Notes under the pieces: model-generated
Databases searched by the model: none
What the model saw: only the letters and a program-made list of their open reading frames with translations
Told to the model about the DNA's origin: nothing
Translations under genes and position numbers: made by a program
Origin: an uncultured Geobacteraceae bacterium
GTDB taxonomy: Bacteria > Desulfobacterota > Desulfuromonadia > Geobacterales > Pseudopelobacteraceae
Direction of reading: 5' to 3'
Assembly: GCA_903939115.1 (NCBI GenBank)
Contig: CAJAFV010000051.1
Span: 1 to 48,781 of the forward strand
DNA: 48,781 bases
Shown: positions 16,993-25,320 of the stretch, in pieces
How positions within the stretch are numbered: position 1 is the stretch's first letter
Layout: every line of letters begins with the position of its first letter

Positions 16993-17816
16993 TAAGCTTC
17001 CTGATTTTTTTGAATATTAGTACGTGAAAATGAGGGCGGTGTAAATAAAAAGCGATGCTTCATAAAAAAATAAACCAGCCCTTTCATATGACTTATCTTG
17101 GCACTATTCAGCTTCCAGCCTCGCGAAATCTCCTGCGTATGGTGAATAATGCTTACACTCGGCTGGTATACTATACGGTACCCGGCTTGCCAGATTCGTA
17201 AACAAAAATCAACATCTTCGGGAGCATAAAATATCTTTTCATCCAGCAAACCTACAGTATCAAGCAGTGATCGACGAAACAGCCAGAATGCTGAAATAGC
17301 ATAATCCACATCTTTAACAGTATTACATCGTTCTTCTTCACTTCCTTCGCTGGCCTCCATTGAACGCAAAAACAACAAGCGCTTTATTTTATGGAGAACC
17401 GTCGGAAAACAGTCGTGCGACTTTTGCCATGTGCCACTAGGGTAATAAATTTTCGGCACAGCCAGGCCAATGGTTGCATCGTTCTCCAAGAGTGCCATCA
17501 GATCAGTAAACACCATGCCACGGACCTCTACATCAGAATCCATAACACAGACATAATCACCCTGAACCTTGCTGAGTGCCTTATTGCGAGAAACCGTGGT
17601 GCCATTATTCTCTGCTAACTGAATAAGGTGCAGAGTAAAGGGGGCGTTAATTGCCATGCTGTTCAGAACAGCGACCGTTTGATCAGTCGAGCCGTTATCT
17701 ACCACAAAAATCTCACACTGACGAACAGTATCAGACAGACAGGAGATAATCGAGGCGATACAACGCTCAATATACCGCTCCGAATTCCAGGTAAGAATTA
17801 CAATTGATAGTTTCAT
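16992..17816 (-). CDS. Glycosyltransferase family 2 (rhamnosyltransferase-like)
   Basis: A 274-residue GT-A enzyme: SIVILTWNSERYIERCI at the N-terminus, VDNGSTDQT for nucleotide binding, VMDSDVEV as the DXD motif near 93-98 and FYAPEDVDFCLRIWQAGY with the ED acceptor-binding pair near 218. The layout matches the WbbL/RfbF-like rhamnosyltransferase branch of family 2, though the donor could be any NDP sugar. The stop (TAG) shares a base with the GTG of the truncated GT fragment that follows. Confidence 0.85.
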   Translation of the reverse strand: MKLSIVILTWNSERYIERCIASIISCLSDTVRQCEIFVVDNGSTDQTVAVLNSMAINAPFTLHLIQLAENNGTTVSRNKALSKVQGDYVCVMDSDVEVRGMVFTDLMALLENDATIGLAVPKIYYPSGTWQKSHDCFPTVLHKIKRLLFLRSMEASEGSEEERCNTVKDVDYAISAFWLFRRSLLDTVGLLDEKIFYAPEDVDFCLRIWQAGYRIVYQPSVSIIHHTQEISRGWKLNSAKISHMKGLVYFFMKHRFLFTPPSFSRTNIQKNQEA

Positions 17817-17896
17817 AAACTTACATCTCTAAAGGTTGGCAATAAATTTTGACTAATCTAACCCGCTTTATCTACATAAAAAACAAATTTAAAGTT

Positions 17897-19012
17897 TCAC
17901 GGTCCTACCAGCTCAATAATTTTGCCTACGATTCGTTCCGCTGCCCTACCATCCCATAGCTGCGGAACAGCATGATGAGGAGCCCCTTCTCTAAGACACC
18001 TCATACCTTCGAAGACTATTTTTTGACTGTCCATACCAACCAGCATGTTGGTTCCTGATGTTATGGTTACAGGACGTTCAGTGTTTTCCCGCAGAGTGAG
18101 GCACGGAACCCCAAACACGGTGGTCTCCTCCTGGATACCGCCGGAGTCGGTAAGCACCAGACGAGACTCTTTTGTAAGCTTCAAAAAGTCAAGGTAGCCG
18201 AGCGGATCAGTCAGCATGATGCCTACCGCGGCTTCCCCTACGCGGTGCTCACGTACGAATGATTTCAGGCCATATTCATCAAGACGTTTTCGAGTTCGCG
18301 GATGAACCGGGAAAATGAGCGGCAGTCCACCGTTGGCTATCTCAGCCAATGCTTTCAGTATTTTACCAAAATTACCAGGATCATCTACATTCGAAGGCCG
18401 ATGCAAAGTGACAACACCATAACCTTGAGGCGACAAACCGAGATCTTTGAGAATGGTTGACTGTTCAGCTTTTTCAACGTGCTTTAGCAGCGAATCTATC
18501 ATGGTATTGCCCACAAAGAAGATCTTCTCCGGTGCGACCCCTTCCCGTATGAGATTCTGGCTTGCACTCTCTTCAGTAGTAAAATGGTAGTCAGCAATAG
18601 CATCCGTTAGCAGGCGATTGATCTCTTCGGGCATAGTCCGGTCAAAACTACGGAGGCCCGACTCAACGTGGGCAATGGGGATCAGGAGTTTTGCTGCAGT
18701 AATTGAAGCGGCCATGGTGGAAGTAACATCACCGACGACGATCATCAAATCAGGTTTTTCCCGGAGTAAAACCGGTTCAAGCCGTTTCATAATCTCCGCA
18801 GTCTGTTCTGCCTGGGTACCTGAACCGACCCCCAGATCGATGTCCGGTTTGGGAATAGCAAGCTGTTCGAAAAAAAGCTTGGACATCTTCTCGTCATAGT
18901 GCTGACCTGTGTGGACGAGATAGTGATTAACTCCTCGTTTCGCCATTTCATCGCACAACGGGGCGATCTTCATAAAATTGGGTCTGGCACCGACTATACT
19001 TAAAATTTTCAC
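17897..19012 (-). CDS. wecB: UDP-N-acetylglucosamine 2-epimerase (non-hydrolysing)
   Basis: The 371-residue protein is a typical WecB: GARPNFMK at 8-15, HTGQHYD at 34-40, GD at 94-95, HVESGLR at 115-121 and MPEE at 127-130 cover the active-site residues, and LHRPSNVD and SGGIQEE lie in the C-terminal domain. It interconverts UDP-GlcNAc and UDP-ManNAc in the cytoplasm, supplying ManNAc or, after oxidation, ManNAcA. No ManNAc dehydrogenase (WecC) gene is seen in this window. GTG is the start codon, 4-5 nt after a strong GGAGG. An 80-bp gap separates it from the GT genes downstream. Confidence 0.94.
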   Translation of the reverse strand: MKILSIVGARPNFMKIAPLCDEMAKRGVNHYLVHTGQHYDEKMSKLFFEQLAIPKPDIDLGVGSGTQAEQTAEIMKRLEPVLLREKPDLMIVVGDVTSTMAASITAAKLLIPIAHVESGLRSFDRTMPEEINRLLTDAIADYHFTTEESASQNLIREGVAPEKIFFVGNTMIDSLLKHVEKAEQSTILKDLGLSPQGYGVVTLHRPSNVDDPGNFGKILKALAEIANGGLPLIFPVHPRTRKRLDEYGLKSFVREHRVGEAAVGIMLTDPLGYLDFLKLTKESRLVLTDSGGIQEETTVFGVPCLTLRENTERPVTITSGTNMLVGMDSQKIVFEGMRCLREGAPHHAVPQLWDGRAAERIVGKIIELVGP

Positions 19013-19050
19013 TTTTCCTCCGCTATTCGCTGAAGCGATATTGTGGTCCC

Positions 19051-20082
19051 TTATATTAAATCGGTATCACCCAACATGAAGTTGAGGTTGTCAGCGAGAG
19101 CATCATCTCCTAAGGCATCAAGGAGTTTATTGTTTACAATAAAGCCTCGAGTGCTGGTACAGGTTCGAAAGCCGCACGCCTTGAATACGCTATTGAGATA
19201 AGGCATTGACGTGGCTGTTATAAGCTCCACGTTCTTCTGCTTATCACAATACGTAATGAGTTCACATAAAAGAAGTTCCATCTTCAAGTTATCATTCGAA
19301 TTACAGACAATATCCATAACGGTACATTGTCTTAATTCTGAGCCAGGTGTCATGTAAAAGATGATTGCTGCTTTCGGTACGCCGGACTCTAATAATGATA
19401 TGGAATTATACTTGTTGCAGGTTGGCGCTCCATAACGCCAGGAATAATAGGTATAGTTTTTCATGAATGATATTTTCTTTCTTTCATGAATGCCGTCAAG
19501 GAGCTGCTCCATATCTTCTGGAATTCCGTTGAATAGCCTGACCGAGAAAGAGATGTTATTTTTTCTGTAAATGTTCCATCGACACACCCTGGCGATTGAG
19601 CGACCTGCGTGATACTTCATCAATTTCATACTATTATCAGCCTTTGAAGGCATCACGTACATGTAATGGTTTTTCAATCGGGAACTTAAATCAATCCATC
19701 GTGCTGCCCCGAAAAACCGCCTAGCATCTGCGGAGATATTGGCTCCAAAATTGGCTTCTGTTTCTGTAGTAACCGTTCTAAACAATTTCAAAGTTGCCAG
19801 CCCCCGGAATGCTTTGTCAACATTAAAATCGACAAGATGTCCGCATGTAACAGGGCGATCCCCGATCATGAGAGTAAACGGCCAATACCCCAGTGTGCCG
19901 ACAATTCGACCATGAGATTCCAGGACAAAAAAGGGAATACCACTCGTATCAGGTCTTTCTAAAAACTTCCAGCGGAAATAACCAGAATCCAAAACTTTAG
20001 AACCTGCAGGAAAGATAGTTTTCCTGAAGGCAAATAAGGCCTCTTCATCTTCCGGTTTGTATCGCCTTACATGGCAATCCAT
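19051..20082 (-). CDS. GNAT-like acyltransferase
   Basis: A 343-residue protein whose first part (about 1-120) resembles a GNAT fold: VRRYKPEDEEALFAFRK, the FRWKF segment, and GHLVDFNVDKAFRGLATLKL in the place of the acyl-CoA-binding V/R-x-x-x-G-x-G/A loop. A second alpha/beta half (about 200-340) may be another degenerate GNAT domain. Enzymes of this shape transfer acyl groups to amines. Its place between WecB and a DUF362 gene suggests acylation of an amino sugar, but the substrate is unknown. It could equally be a FemAB-like aminoacyl transferase. Confidence 0.6.
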   Translation of the reverse strand: MDCHVRRYKPEDEEALFAFRKTIFPAGSKVLDSGYFRWKFLERPDTSGIPFFVLESHGRIVGTLGYWPFTLMIGDRPVTCGHLVDFNVDKAFRGLATLKLFRTVTTETEANFGANISADARRFFGAARWIDLSSRLKNHYMYVMPSKADNSMKLMKYHAGRSIARVCRWNIYRKNNISFSVRLFNGIPEDMEQLLDGIHERKKISFMKNYTYYSWRYGAPTCNKYNSISLLESGVPKAAIIFYMTPGSELRQCTVMDIVCNSNDNLKMELLLCELITYCDKQKNVELITATSMPYLNSVFKACGFRTCTSTRGFIVNNKLLDALGDDALADNLNFMLGDTDLI

Positions 20083-20116
20083 GTTCGCACCTTCATACTA
20101 TAAATGCTGGTTAAAT

Positions 20117-21454
20117 TCAGGTAACACGGTGCGTCTTTACAAGGGATGGATCAAGATTGCCGATTCCCTGATTGTAGCATTCTTGAAGGAATTTTCTGAA
20201 CGGTCCTTCCACGCTATCCGGATTGTTTAACGCAGAAAATGTTTCCCTGTCTGGGCCGGTTTGGGTCAATGGCAAAAGGATTTCCCGTGCCGCCCAGGAA
20301 TCAAGAGCTACCGGGTCTGTACTGGCCAGAAGGGCTTTGGGGTGTCCACTGAGCGAAGTGTTGGTTCGAGAGCCGAAACCTACCCAATCAGCTGTGATTA
20401 TATTGAGGTCTGCCATTCGAACCTTCCGCATGAAGGCACCGAGACATCCTCCTGTGTGATGAAAGTATTTGTGGGAGTAATTGGTTTCCCAAAACAATTC
20501 CAACTTGTTACGGATACGCCAGGGGACATACCTCTCGTAAACGTTTGGAAGCTCCCTGACACCTACGTTGTGTACATTAAAAAAGCCTTCAGGCCCTCCT
20601 CTGGGAGCACCACAGCTCATATCCACAATACCCATGTAGTTTTTCACTGACGCTGTCACTCCGCAATAACTGCCATGATGATTTATCCCGGAGAAGTTGA
20701 TGAATTTCACCTGTTGGCTCGTGTATTTACCGTTTTTCCAGGCTCCATTTTTAAAATCTATGACCGTTCCACTGTATGAGGATGTGAAGATAGGGTAGGA
20801 CAGAATACAGCGTCTGCCCAAGGGACTCGTGTAAATGAGTTTTTTGTCGTAAACGTATCCGTCTCCCTGCCAGGGGCTTTCAACTATCCGTGAAAAATTT
20901 GCCGGGTCTGTCTTGGATTTTGACTGTGGGGTAACCGGGCGCCAATGATATTTCGTTACATTCGGATGCCCGAGCTTTTGAAAATATTCCACGAGCTCGT
21001 TAAGATTATAGTCGCCGTTACGTTCAATAGTTGTCCATCCCCGTGAGTTCGGTTCATCGTACTGGTGGTTTTCTGCAATAATTATTTCACCGTGGAAACG
21101 AGGTCGTTTCAGTATCGCCTCAATAAAGGCTTTCATGGCGTTGGTATTGGTTGTCCCCTGGTTCCACCACTGGGCATTGGGCTTGAGAATAACGATGTCT
21201 TCAGATCCGATTATTTTTTCGATCCCCCCCAAAAGCTGCAGAAGGTCACGCATGTTTTCTTCCGGTTTTTTACCCCGTGTTACGTAGACATGAGACATCA
21301 TGTCCGTAACGCCATCAATGGTAGTGGCTTTTGCAGGGAGTACTCCCTGTGAGGATGTAGTGCGCCCCATTGCTCTCAAAACCGAAAATACCATGTGGAG
21401 GAGAGGTAAGGCAATAAATGTAGATACTAATTTCAGTAGATGTCTGCGTGTCAT
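20117..21454 (-). CDS. DUF362 domain protein with Tat signal
   Basis: From the ATG at 21454 the 445-residue protein starts with TRRHLLKL and a hydrophobic stretch, a twin-arginine export signal; AAGGTGG stands just upstream, whereas the longer frame from 21538 adds residues that would bury the signal. The mature part carries the DUF362 pattern (VILKPNAQWWNQGTTNTNAM near 95-115; ADWVGFGSRTNTSLSGHPKA and DPVALDSWAA near the C-terminus). DUF362 proteins are poorly characterised and some carry iron-sulfur centres, but no CX2CX2C ferredoxin motif is seen here. Tat export implies folding, perhaps with a cofactor, before leaving the cytoplasm. Why it lies in a polysaccharide operon is not evident. 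Confidence 0.72.
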   Translation of the reverse strand: MTRRHLLKLVSTFIALPLLHMVFSVLRAMGRTTSSQGVLPAKATTIDGVTDMMSHVYVTRGKKPEENMRDLLQLLGGIEKIIGSEDIVILKPNAQWWNQGTTNTNAMKAFIEAILKRPRFHGEIIIAENHQYDEPNSRGWTTIERNGDYNLNELVEYFQKLGHPNVTKYHWRPVTPQSKSKTDPANFSRIVESPWQGDGYVYDKKLIYTSPLGRRCILSYPIFTSSYSGTVIDFKNGAWKNGKYTSQQVKFINFSGINHHGSYCGVTASVKNYMGIVDMSCGAPRGGPEGFFNVHNVGVRELPNVYERYVPWRIRNKLELFWETNYSHKYFHHTGGCLGAFMRKVRMADLNIITADWVGFGSRTNTSLSGHPKALLASTDPVALDSWAAREILLPLTQTGPDRETFSALNNPDSVEGPFRKFLQECYNQGIGNLDPSLVKTHRVT

Positions 21455-21550
21455 ACTGCCACCTTCAGGCAACCGGTCCATACGAACGACGGAGAGAAAC
21501 CAGCTTTGATACCTATGTGGAAGCTCGCTCGTAACCAATCAAAACAAGGC

Positions 21551-22399
21551 CTATTTTTTTAGAATCGCAACCCGCGGCTCTGAGCCGTCATCCATAGCAA
21601 ATCTGATATCTGAGTACAATTTTGAACGGTCAACAAGCGCCTTTACTTGCTTTGCCTGTCCAACGCCGAATTCAAAAAGTAAATATCCACCATCTTTCAG
21701 AAACGCAGCGGCCTCGCGAATGAGGCGCGTTTGAATTGAGAAACCGTACGGGCCACCATCGAATGCTTCGCGTGGTTCGTGGCGGAGCAGTTCGGCTCGC
21801 TGTTTTTCCAGACTTGATGATGCTATGTACGGAGGGTTCATTTCCACAACATCTATTGTGCCTTCAAGCCCTTTATCACGCAGCGGCTCAAACAGATCTC
21901 CCTGATAAACGGCAACCCGACCCTGCAGCCCATTCAGCGCTACATTGGCACGGGTTAAAGCTGCGCACGATTCGGTGAGATCAGAAGCCCATACCCTGAG
22001 GCGAGGCACAGCAGCAGCAGTCGCACAGGAAATATTACCCGAACCGCACCCCATATCAATCAGGCGCAGTTCCTGTCCTTGATTGTTCGACTCCTGCACT
22101 CGCAAAATAGCAATAACTTCACTTCCGAGTAGCTCTGTTTCGAGCCGCGCCGCTAGTACGTCAGGGCTTGTCAAAAGCTGGACTCCCAGAAAGCACTGTT
22201 TTCCCGTGACAAGGCCGAGAGGTGCGCCGTCAGCCCGTTTTCGAGCCATTTCCATGGCCAGGGATGCGTGATCTTCTGGGCTGTTCCGTCTACAGGCGGC
22301 CACTATTTCTGCCGCTTCGTGAGCTGCTTGAGCACCTGCAACCGAAGCAATAAGAGAAGTAATGTGATTTAGCAGAGATTCGTTGGTATGTTCGAACAT
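21551..22399 (-). CDS. PrmC/HemK-like methyltransferase
   Basis: The 282-residue protein has a class I SAM-binding motif (DMGCGSGN, 115-122) and NPPYI at 188-192, the signature of enzymes that methylate glutamine or adenine amide/amino nitrogen, with an N-terminal helical substrate-recognition region. True PrmC methylates release factors, but that gene usually sits beside prfA; here it follows an acyl-CoA ligase in a polysaccharide operon. It may act on an amide nitrogen made by the amidotransferases of the locus; this is inference. GGAGG precedes the ATG. Confidence 0.72.
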   Translation of the reverse strand: MFEHTNESLLNHITSLIASVAGAQAAHEAAEIVAACRRNSPEDHASLAMEMARKRADGAPLGLVTGKQCFLGVQLLTSPDVLAARLETELLGSEVIAILRVQESNNQGQELRLIDMGCGSGNISCATAAAVPRLRVWASDLTESCAALTRANVALNGLQGRVAVYQGDLFEPLRDKGLEGTIDVVEMNPPYIASSSLEKQRAELLRHEPREAFDGGPYGFSIQTRLIREAAAFLKDGGYLLFEFGVGQAKQVKALVDRSKLYSDIRFAMDDGSEPRVAILKK

Positions 22400-22431
22400 A
22401 TAAACCTCCGTCGTTCAAGAAGATTATTAAG

Positions 22432-23991
22432 CTAACCCTCTTCCGCCTTAAGCACCTTCTTATCAATCTTGCCGCTTGGGTTTTTTGGCAGCGTCTCCCT
22501 GAAATCGACATATTTGGGAACCATGAAAGGTTCAAGATGGGTCGAGCAGTATTTCATTATCTGATCCGAAGTAAGCGTCGTTTCTTTTACTGTAACTATA
22601 TATGCCCTAACAGCCTGACCAAGAATATCGTCTGGGACACCCAGCACCGCAGCCTCAACAACTCCCGGCATCGAACAGAGGCAGTTTTCAATCTCTTTAG
22701 GGCTTACCCGTTCACCCTTTGTCTTAATCATGTCATCTTTTCTGCCAACAAAATAGAGGAAACCTTCATCGTCTTTCTTGAAAAGATCTCCGGTATAAAG
22801 AAACACCTCTCCCCGATAGCGGCCGGGACGGAAGGTTTTGGCGGTTTCTTCCGGACGGTTCCAGTATCCTTGCATAACATTTGAACCACGCACAACCAAC
22901 TCACCGATTCCACCCGGCCCCAGTTCTTTTCCCTGGTCATCAAAGATAAATACTTCCTCGTTGGGAATGGCAATGCCGACTGAAGAGGGGCGTCGTTCGA
23001 GCTCTTCAGGGGGGAGATAGAGCGTGCGCTTGCATTCTGTCAAGCCGTACATTGAAAATATCGTTACACCGGGGAACTGACTTTGCAGCTTCTTGATATA
23101 GGACACGTGAAGAGCTGCTGCCGTGTTCGATATGTAGCGCAGCGAGCTCAGATCAAATTTTGGAAGTGAATCCATTTGAGAAAGGATTGCCGCCATAGTA
23201 GGGACTATCGGAAATCCGGTAACCTTTTCCTTGACAAGCAGTTCAATGGTTTTAATTGGGAAAACAAATGATTTTTCAAGTACAAGAGTGCCGCCAAACA
23301 GTGGCACCATGAATGCTTGATAGAGGCCGTAATCAAAAGAGAGAGGAAGAGTATTCAGGACAATGTCATCTGCGCTGTTTTCAAGATACGTGGTGATACT
23401 GGTTGCAGCAGCAACAACATTACAATGTGCTGAAATAACCCCTTTTGGCTCTCCGGTCGATCCGGAAGTGTAAATTATTGTCGCCAGATCAATATCGATA
23501 ATTTTGTATCCCAAGCGGGGGGAGCCTGTATGTGCACCGGAAAATTGCGAATCCCATGTAGTGGATGTTTTTATTTCACCAAAAGGCCCAACTGCCGGGC
23601 TCTTGCCGCACCAGATAATATGTTCCATTTCAGAGACATCCGATAATGCTACTTTGAGGATCGATTCTTTCACGGCATGGGTAATAACTGCGCGTGCTCC
23701 GGAATCCTTGAAGATAAAATTGATCTTGCCGGCTTTCATGCCCGGATTCAGTATAACGAATATGGCACCTGCTTTGAGAATGCCGTAGAGAGAAATAACC
23801 GATTCAATGGAGTTTTCGAGAAAAATAACTACTCTGTCCTGACGTTTGATTCCCTTGGCAATAAGCGCAGCAGCCAGTTGATCTGCTGAGTCATTCAATT
23901 GACGGTATGTCAGGCGCTTGTTATCACAGATTAAAGCGGTTTTGTCCGGGAAACGGGCTGCGGAGTTCTCCAAAAAATTATGTACCAGCAT
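22432..23991 (-). CDS. AMP-forming acyl-CoA ligase, exosortase A-associated type
   Basis: A 519-residue ANL-superfamily adenylating enzyme. YTSGSTGEPKG (about 174-184) is the phosphate-binding loop, MYGLTECKR the A5 region, YTGDLFKKDDEG the A7/A8 hinge and PKNPSGKIDKK at the C-terminus holds the catalytic lysine. The start is placed at 23991, where AGGAGG stands 8 nt upstream and the protein begins as expected for the family (LVHNFLENSAARFPDKTAL); the frame from 24096 adds 35 unrelated residues. With the ACP gene 64 bp upstream it should activate an acid as acyl-AMP and load it on the ACP. It resembles the PEP-CTERM-linked ligase family TIGR03098 (from memory). Confidence 0.86.
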   Translation of the reverse strand: MLVHNFLENSAARFPDKTALICDNKRLTYRQLNDSADQLAAALIAKGIKRQDRVVIFLENSIESVISLYGILKAGAIFVILNPGMKAGKINFIFKDSGARAVITHAVKESILKVALSDVSEMEHIIWCGKSPAVGPFGEIKTSTTWDSQFSGAHTGSPRLGYKIIDIDLATIIYTSGSTGEPKGVISAHCNVVAAATSITTYLENSADDIVLNTLPLSFDYGLYQAFMVPLFGGTLVLEKSFVFPIKTIELLVKEKVTGFPIVPTMAAILSQMDSLPKFDLSSLRYISNTAAALHVSYIKKLQSQFPGVTIFSMYGLTECKRTLYLPPEELERRPSSVGIAIPNEEVFIFDDQGKELGPGGIGELVVRGSNVMQGYWNRPEETAKTFRPGRYRGEVFLYTGDLFKKDDEGFLYFVGRKDDMIKTKGERVSPKEIENCLCSMPGVVEAAVLGVPDDILGQAVRAYIVTVKETTLTSDQIMKYCSTHLEPFMVPKYVDFRETLPKNPSGKIDKKVLKAEEG

Positions 23992-24055
23992 TGGTGACGC
24001 CTCCTTGGTTTCGCTCAATCTCAGAACAAAGTTCCGGAATTCAGGGCAAGTTGAA

Positions 24056-24298
24056 TTAACAACTCTTTCGTTTGACGAATTCAGAAATGTGGTCAATTGA
24101 GTCCAGATTTTCCGGGATCATCTCTTCATCTTCAATTCGAATTTCAAACTGCTCTTCCAGGAAAGCAACCAGTTCCAGAATTCCTGTTGAATCTACAATT
24201 CCCTCATCAAGAAGAGAATCTTCATTTTTCAGATCTCCCGCTTCCCCAAAAAGAAAATTATCGATAATATAAGCCCTTATCTTGCTGATTGTTTCCAT
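24056..24298 (-). CDS. Acyl carrier protein
   Basis: An 80-residue acidic helical protein with DSLLDEGIVDSTGILELV; Ser37 in D-S-T is the 4'-phosphopantetheine site (D-S-L in most ACPs). It is too diverged to be the housekeeping AcpP and sits between a NadE-family gene and an AMP ligase gene, so it is probably a dedicated carrier for an acyl or aminoacyl group destined for the glycan. AGGGG precedes the ATG. The needed phosphopantetheinyl transferase is not in the window. Confidence 0.88.
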   Translation of the reverse strand: METISKIRAYIIDNFLFGEAGDLKNEDSLLDEGIVDSTGILELVAFLEEQFEIRIEDEEMIPENLDSIDHISEFVKRKSC

Positions 24299-24315
24299 GG
24301 TTTCCCCTGTGCCTT

Positions 24316-25299
24316 TTAGTGTATTTCTGAAATTTCCTGCATCGTAATCGCTTTCAAATGGAGATAACGAGTTGTTGAACGTTTCGTGTCAATGTCTTTA
24401 TAAACCTGCTGTACCTGTTCGGGGGAGAGCCCTGCCGCAGTTGCCGCATCGGTCGGTGTGATACCATGGTTTTTTGCATAAAGACAAAGATCCATCAGGT
24501 GATAGGGGAGTGAAAAATAAAACTCATCCTGTCCTTGCGGCATAGAATAGGTATCGGTAGTAGGCGGGCGTTTACAAATTTCATCAGGTATCCCAAGAAA
24601 CGCAGCCAATTGGTATACCTGGGTTTTATACAGGTGCGCTATTGGCTTGATATCAGCGGCGCCGTCACCAAGTTTTACGAAGAACCCCTGATCAAACTCA
24701 AGGCGATTTGGCGTGCCGGCAACGGCATAGTTAAGTCGGTCGGCATGATAATATTCGAGCATTTTGCGGGTGCGTTGTTTGAAGTTTGTGGCAGCAACAA
24801 TCTCAAGATACGGTTTAAGGGGGAGCCGCTCTTTACATGTCGTTCCATCAGGGGCCTGTGCTACGATCGATGAGTGGCTGAAACCCTTATTTTCGAAGAT
24901 GCTTGAGATGACCATTTTCGATTTCCAGCCGTCGCCATATTCCGGAATCACCATCCGCACCGCATTGTCATAATTTTGATATGCGCCTGTGGCTCGGAGA
25001 ATTGGCGAAATATCTATATGCAGCGATTGTATGCCAAGGTGTTTGATAACAGTGCTGCTTAATTCAACGGTTTCACTGGCCGAATGAAGTTCCGGCATCT
25101 CTAAACCGAATACCCGTTCCTTGCCTACTGCCTTTACGGCAAGGGCAGCGGTAACGCTACTGTCAATGCCCCCGGAAATACCGATAACAATCCCTCTTTT
25201 TTTGAGATCATTTTTCAGAATTTCTCTGATCCCGGTTGCGATTTTTTCTGTTTCTTTTTCACAATCAATGTTGAGTACCGAAGAGGAGAACTCATTCAT
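24316..25299 (-). CDS. nadE: NAD synthetase family protein (NadE-like amide ligase)
   Basis: The 327-residue protein has the ATP-pyrophosphatase loop SGGIDSS (42-48), AGTPNRLEF, GDGAADIKPIAHLYKTQVY and a C-terminal QGQDEFYFSLPYHLMD, so it is the short ammonia-dependent NadE type without a nitrilase domain. It is longer than E. coli NadE (about 275). NadE amidates nicotinate adenine dinucleotide to NAD. Its place directly between asparagine synthase and ACP makes a role in amidating an adenylated sugar or acyl acid plausible, but ordinary NAD synthesis cannot be excluded. AGGGGG lies just upstream of the ATG. Confidence 0.8.
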   Translation of the reverse strand: MNEFSSSVLNIDCEKETEKIATGIREILKNDLKKRGIVIGISGGIDSSVTAALAVKAVGKERVFGLEMPELHSASETVELSSTVIKHLGIQSLHIDISPILRATGAYQNYDNAVRMVIPEYGDGWKSKMVISSIFENKGFSHSSIVAQAPDGTTCKERLPLKPYLEIVAATNFKQRTRKMLEYYHADRLNYAVAGTPNRLEFDQGFFVKLGDGAADIKPIAHLYKTQVYQLAAFLGIPDEICKRPPTTDTYSMPQGQDEFYFSLPYHLMDLCLYAKNHGITPTDAATAAGLSPEQVQQVYKDIDTKRSTTRYLHLKAITMQEISEIH

Positions 25300-25320
25300 T
25301 GCTGCCCCCTGGATGAACGT

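Noticed and set aside
19458..19492. Direct repeat TTTCATGAATG, twice within 35 bp
   Set aside because: It is inside the GNAT-like coding sequence, is short, and is explained by codon use of two similar peptide stretches; no further copies were seen.
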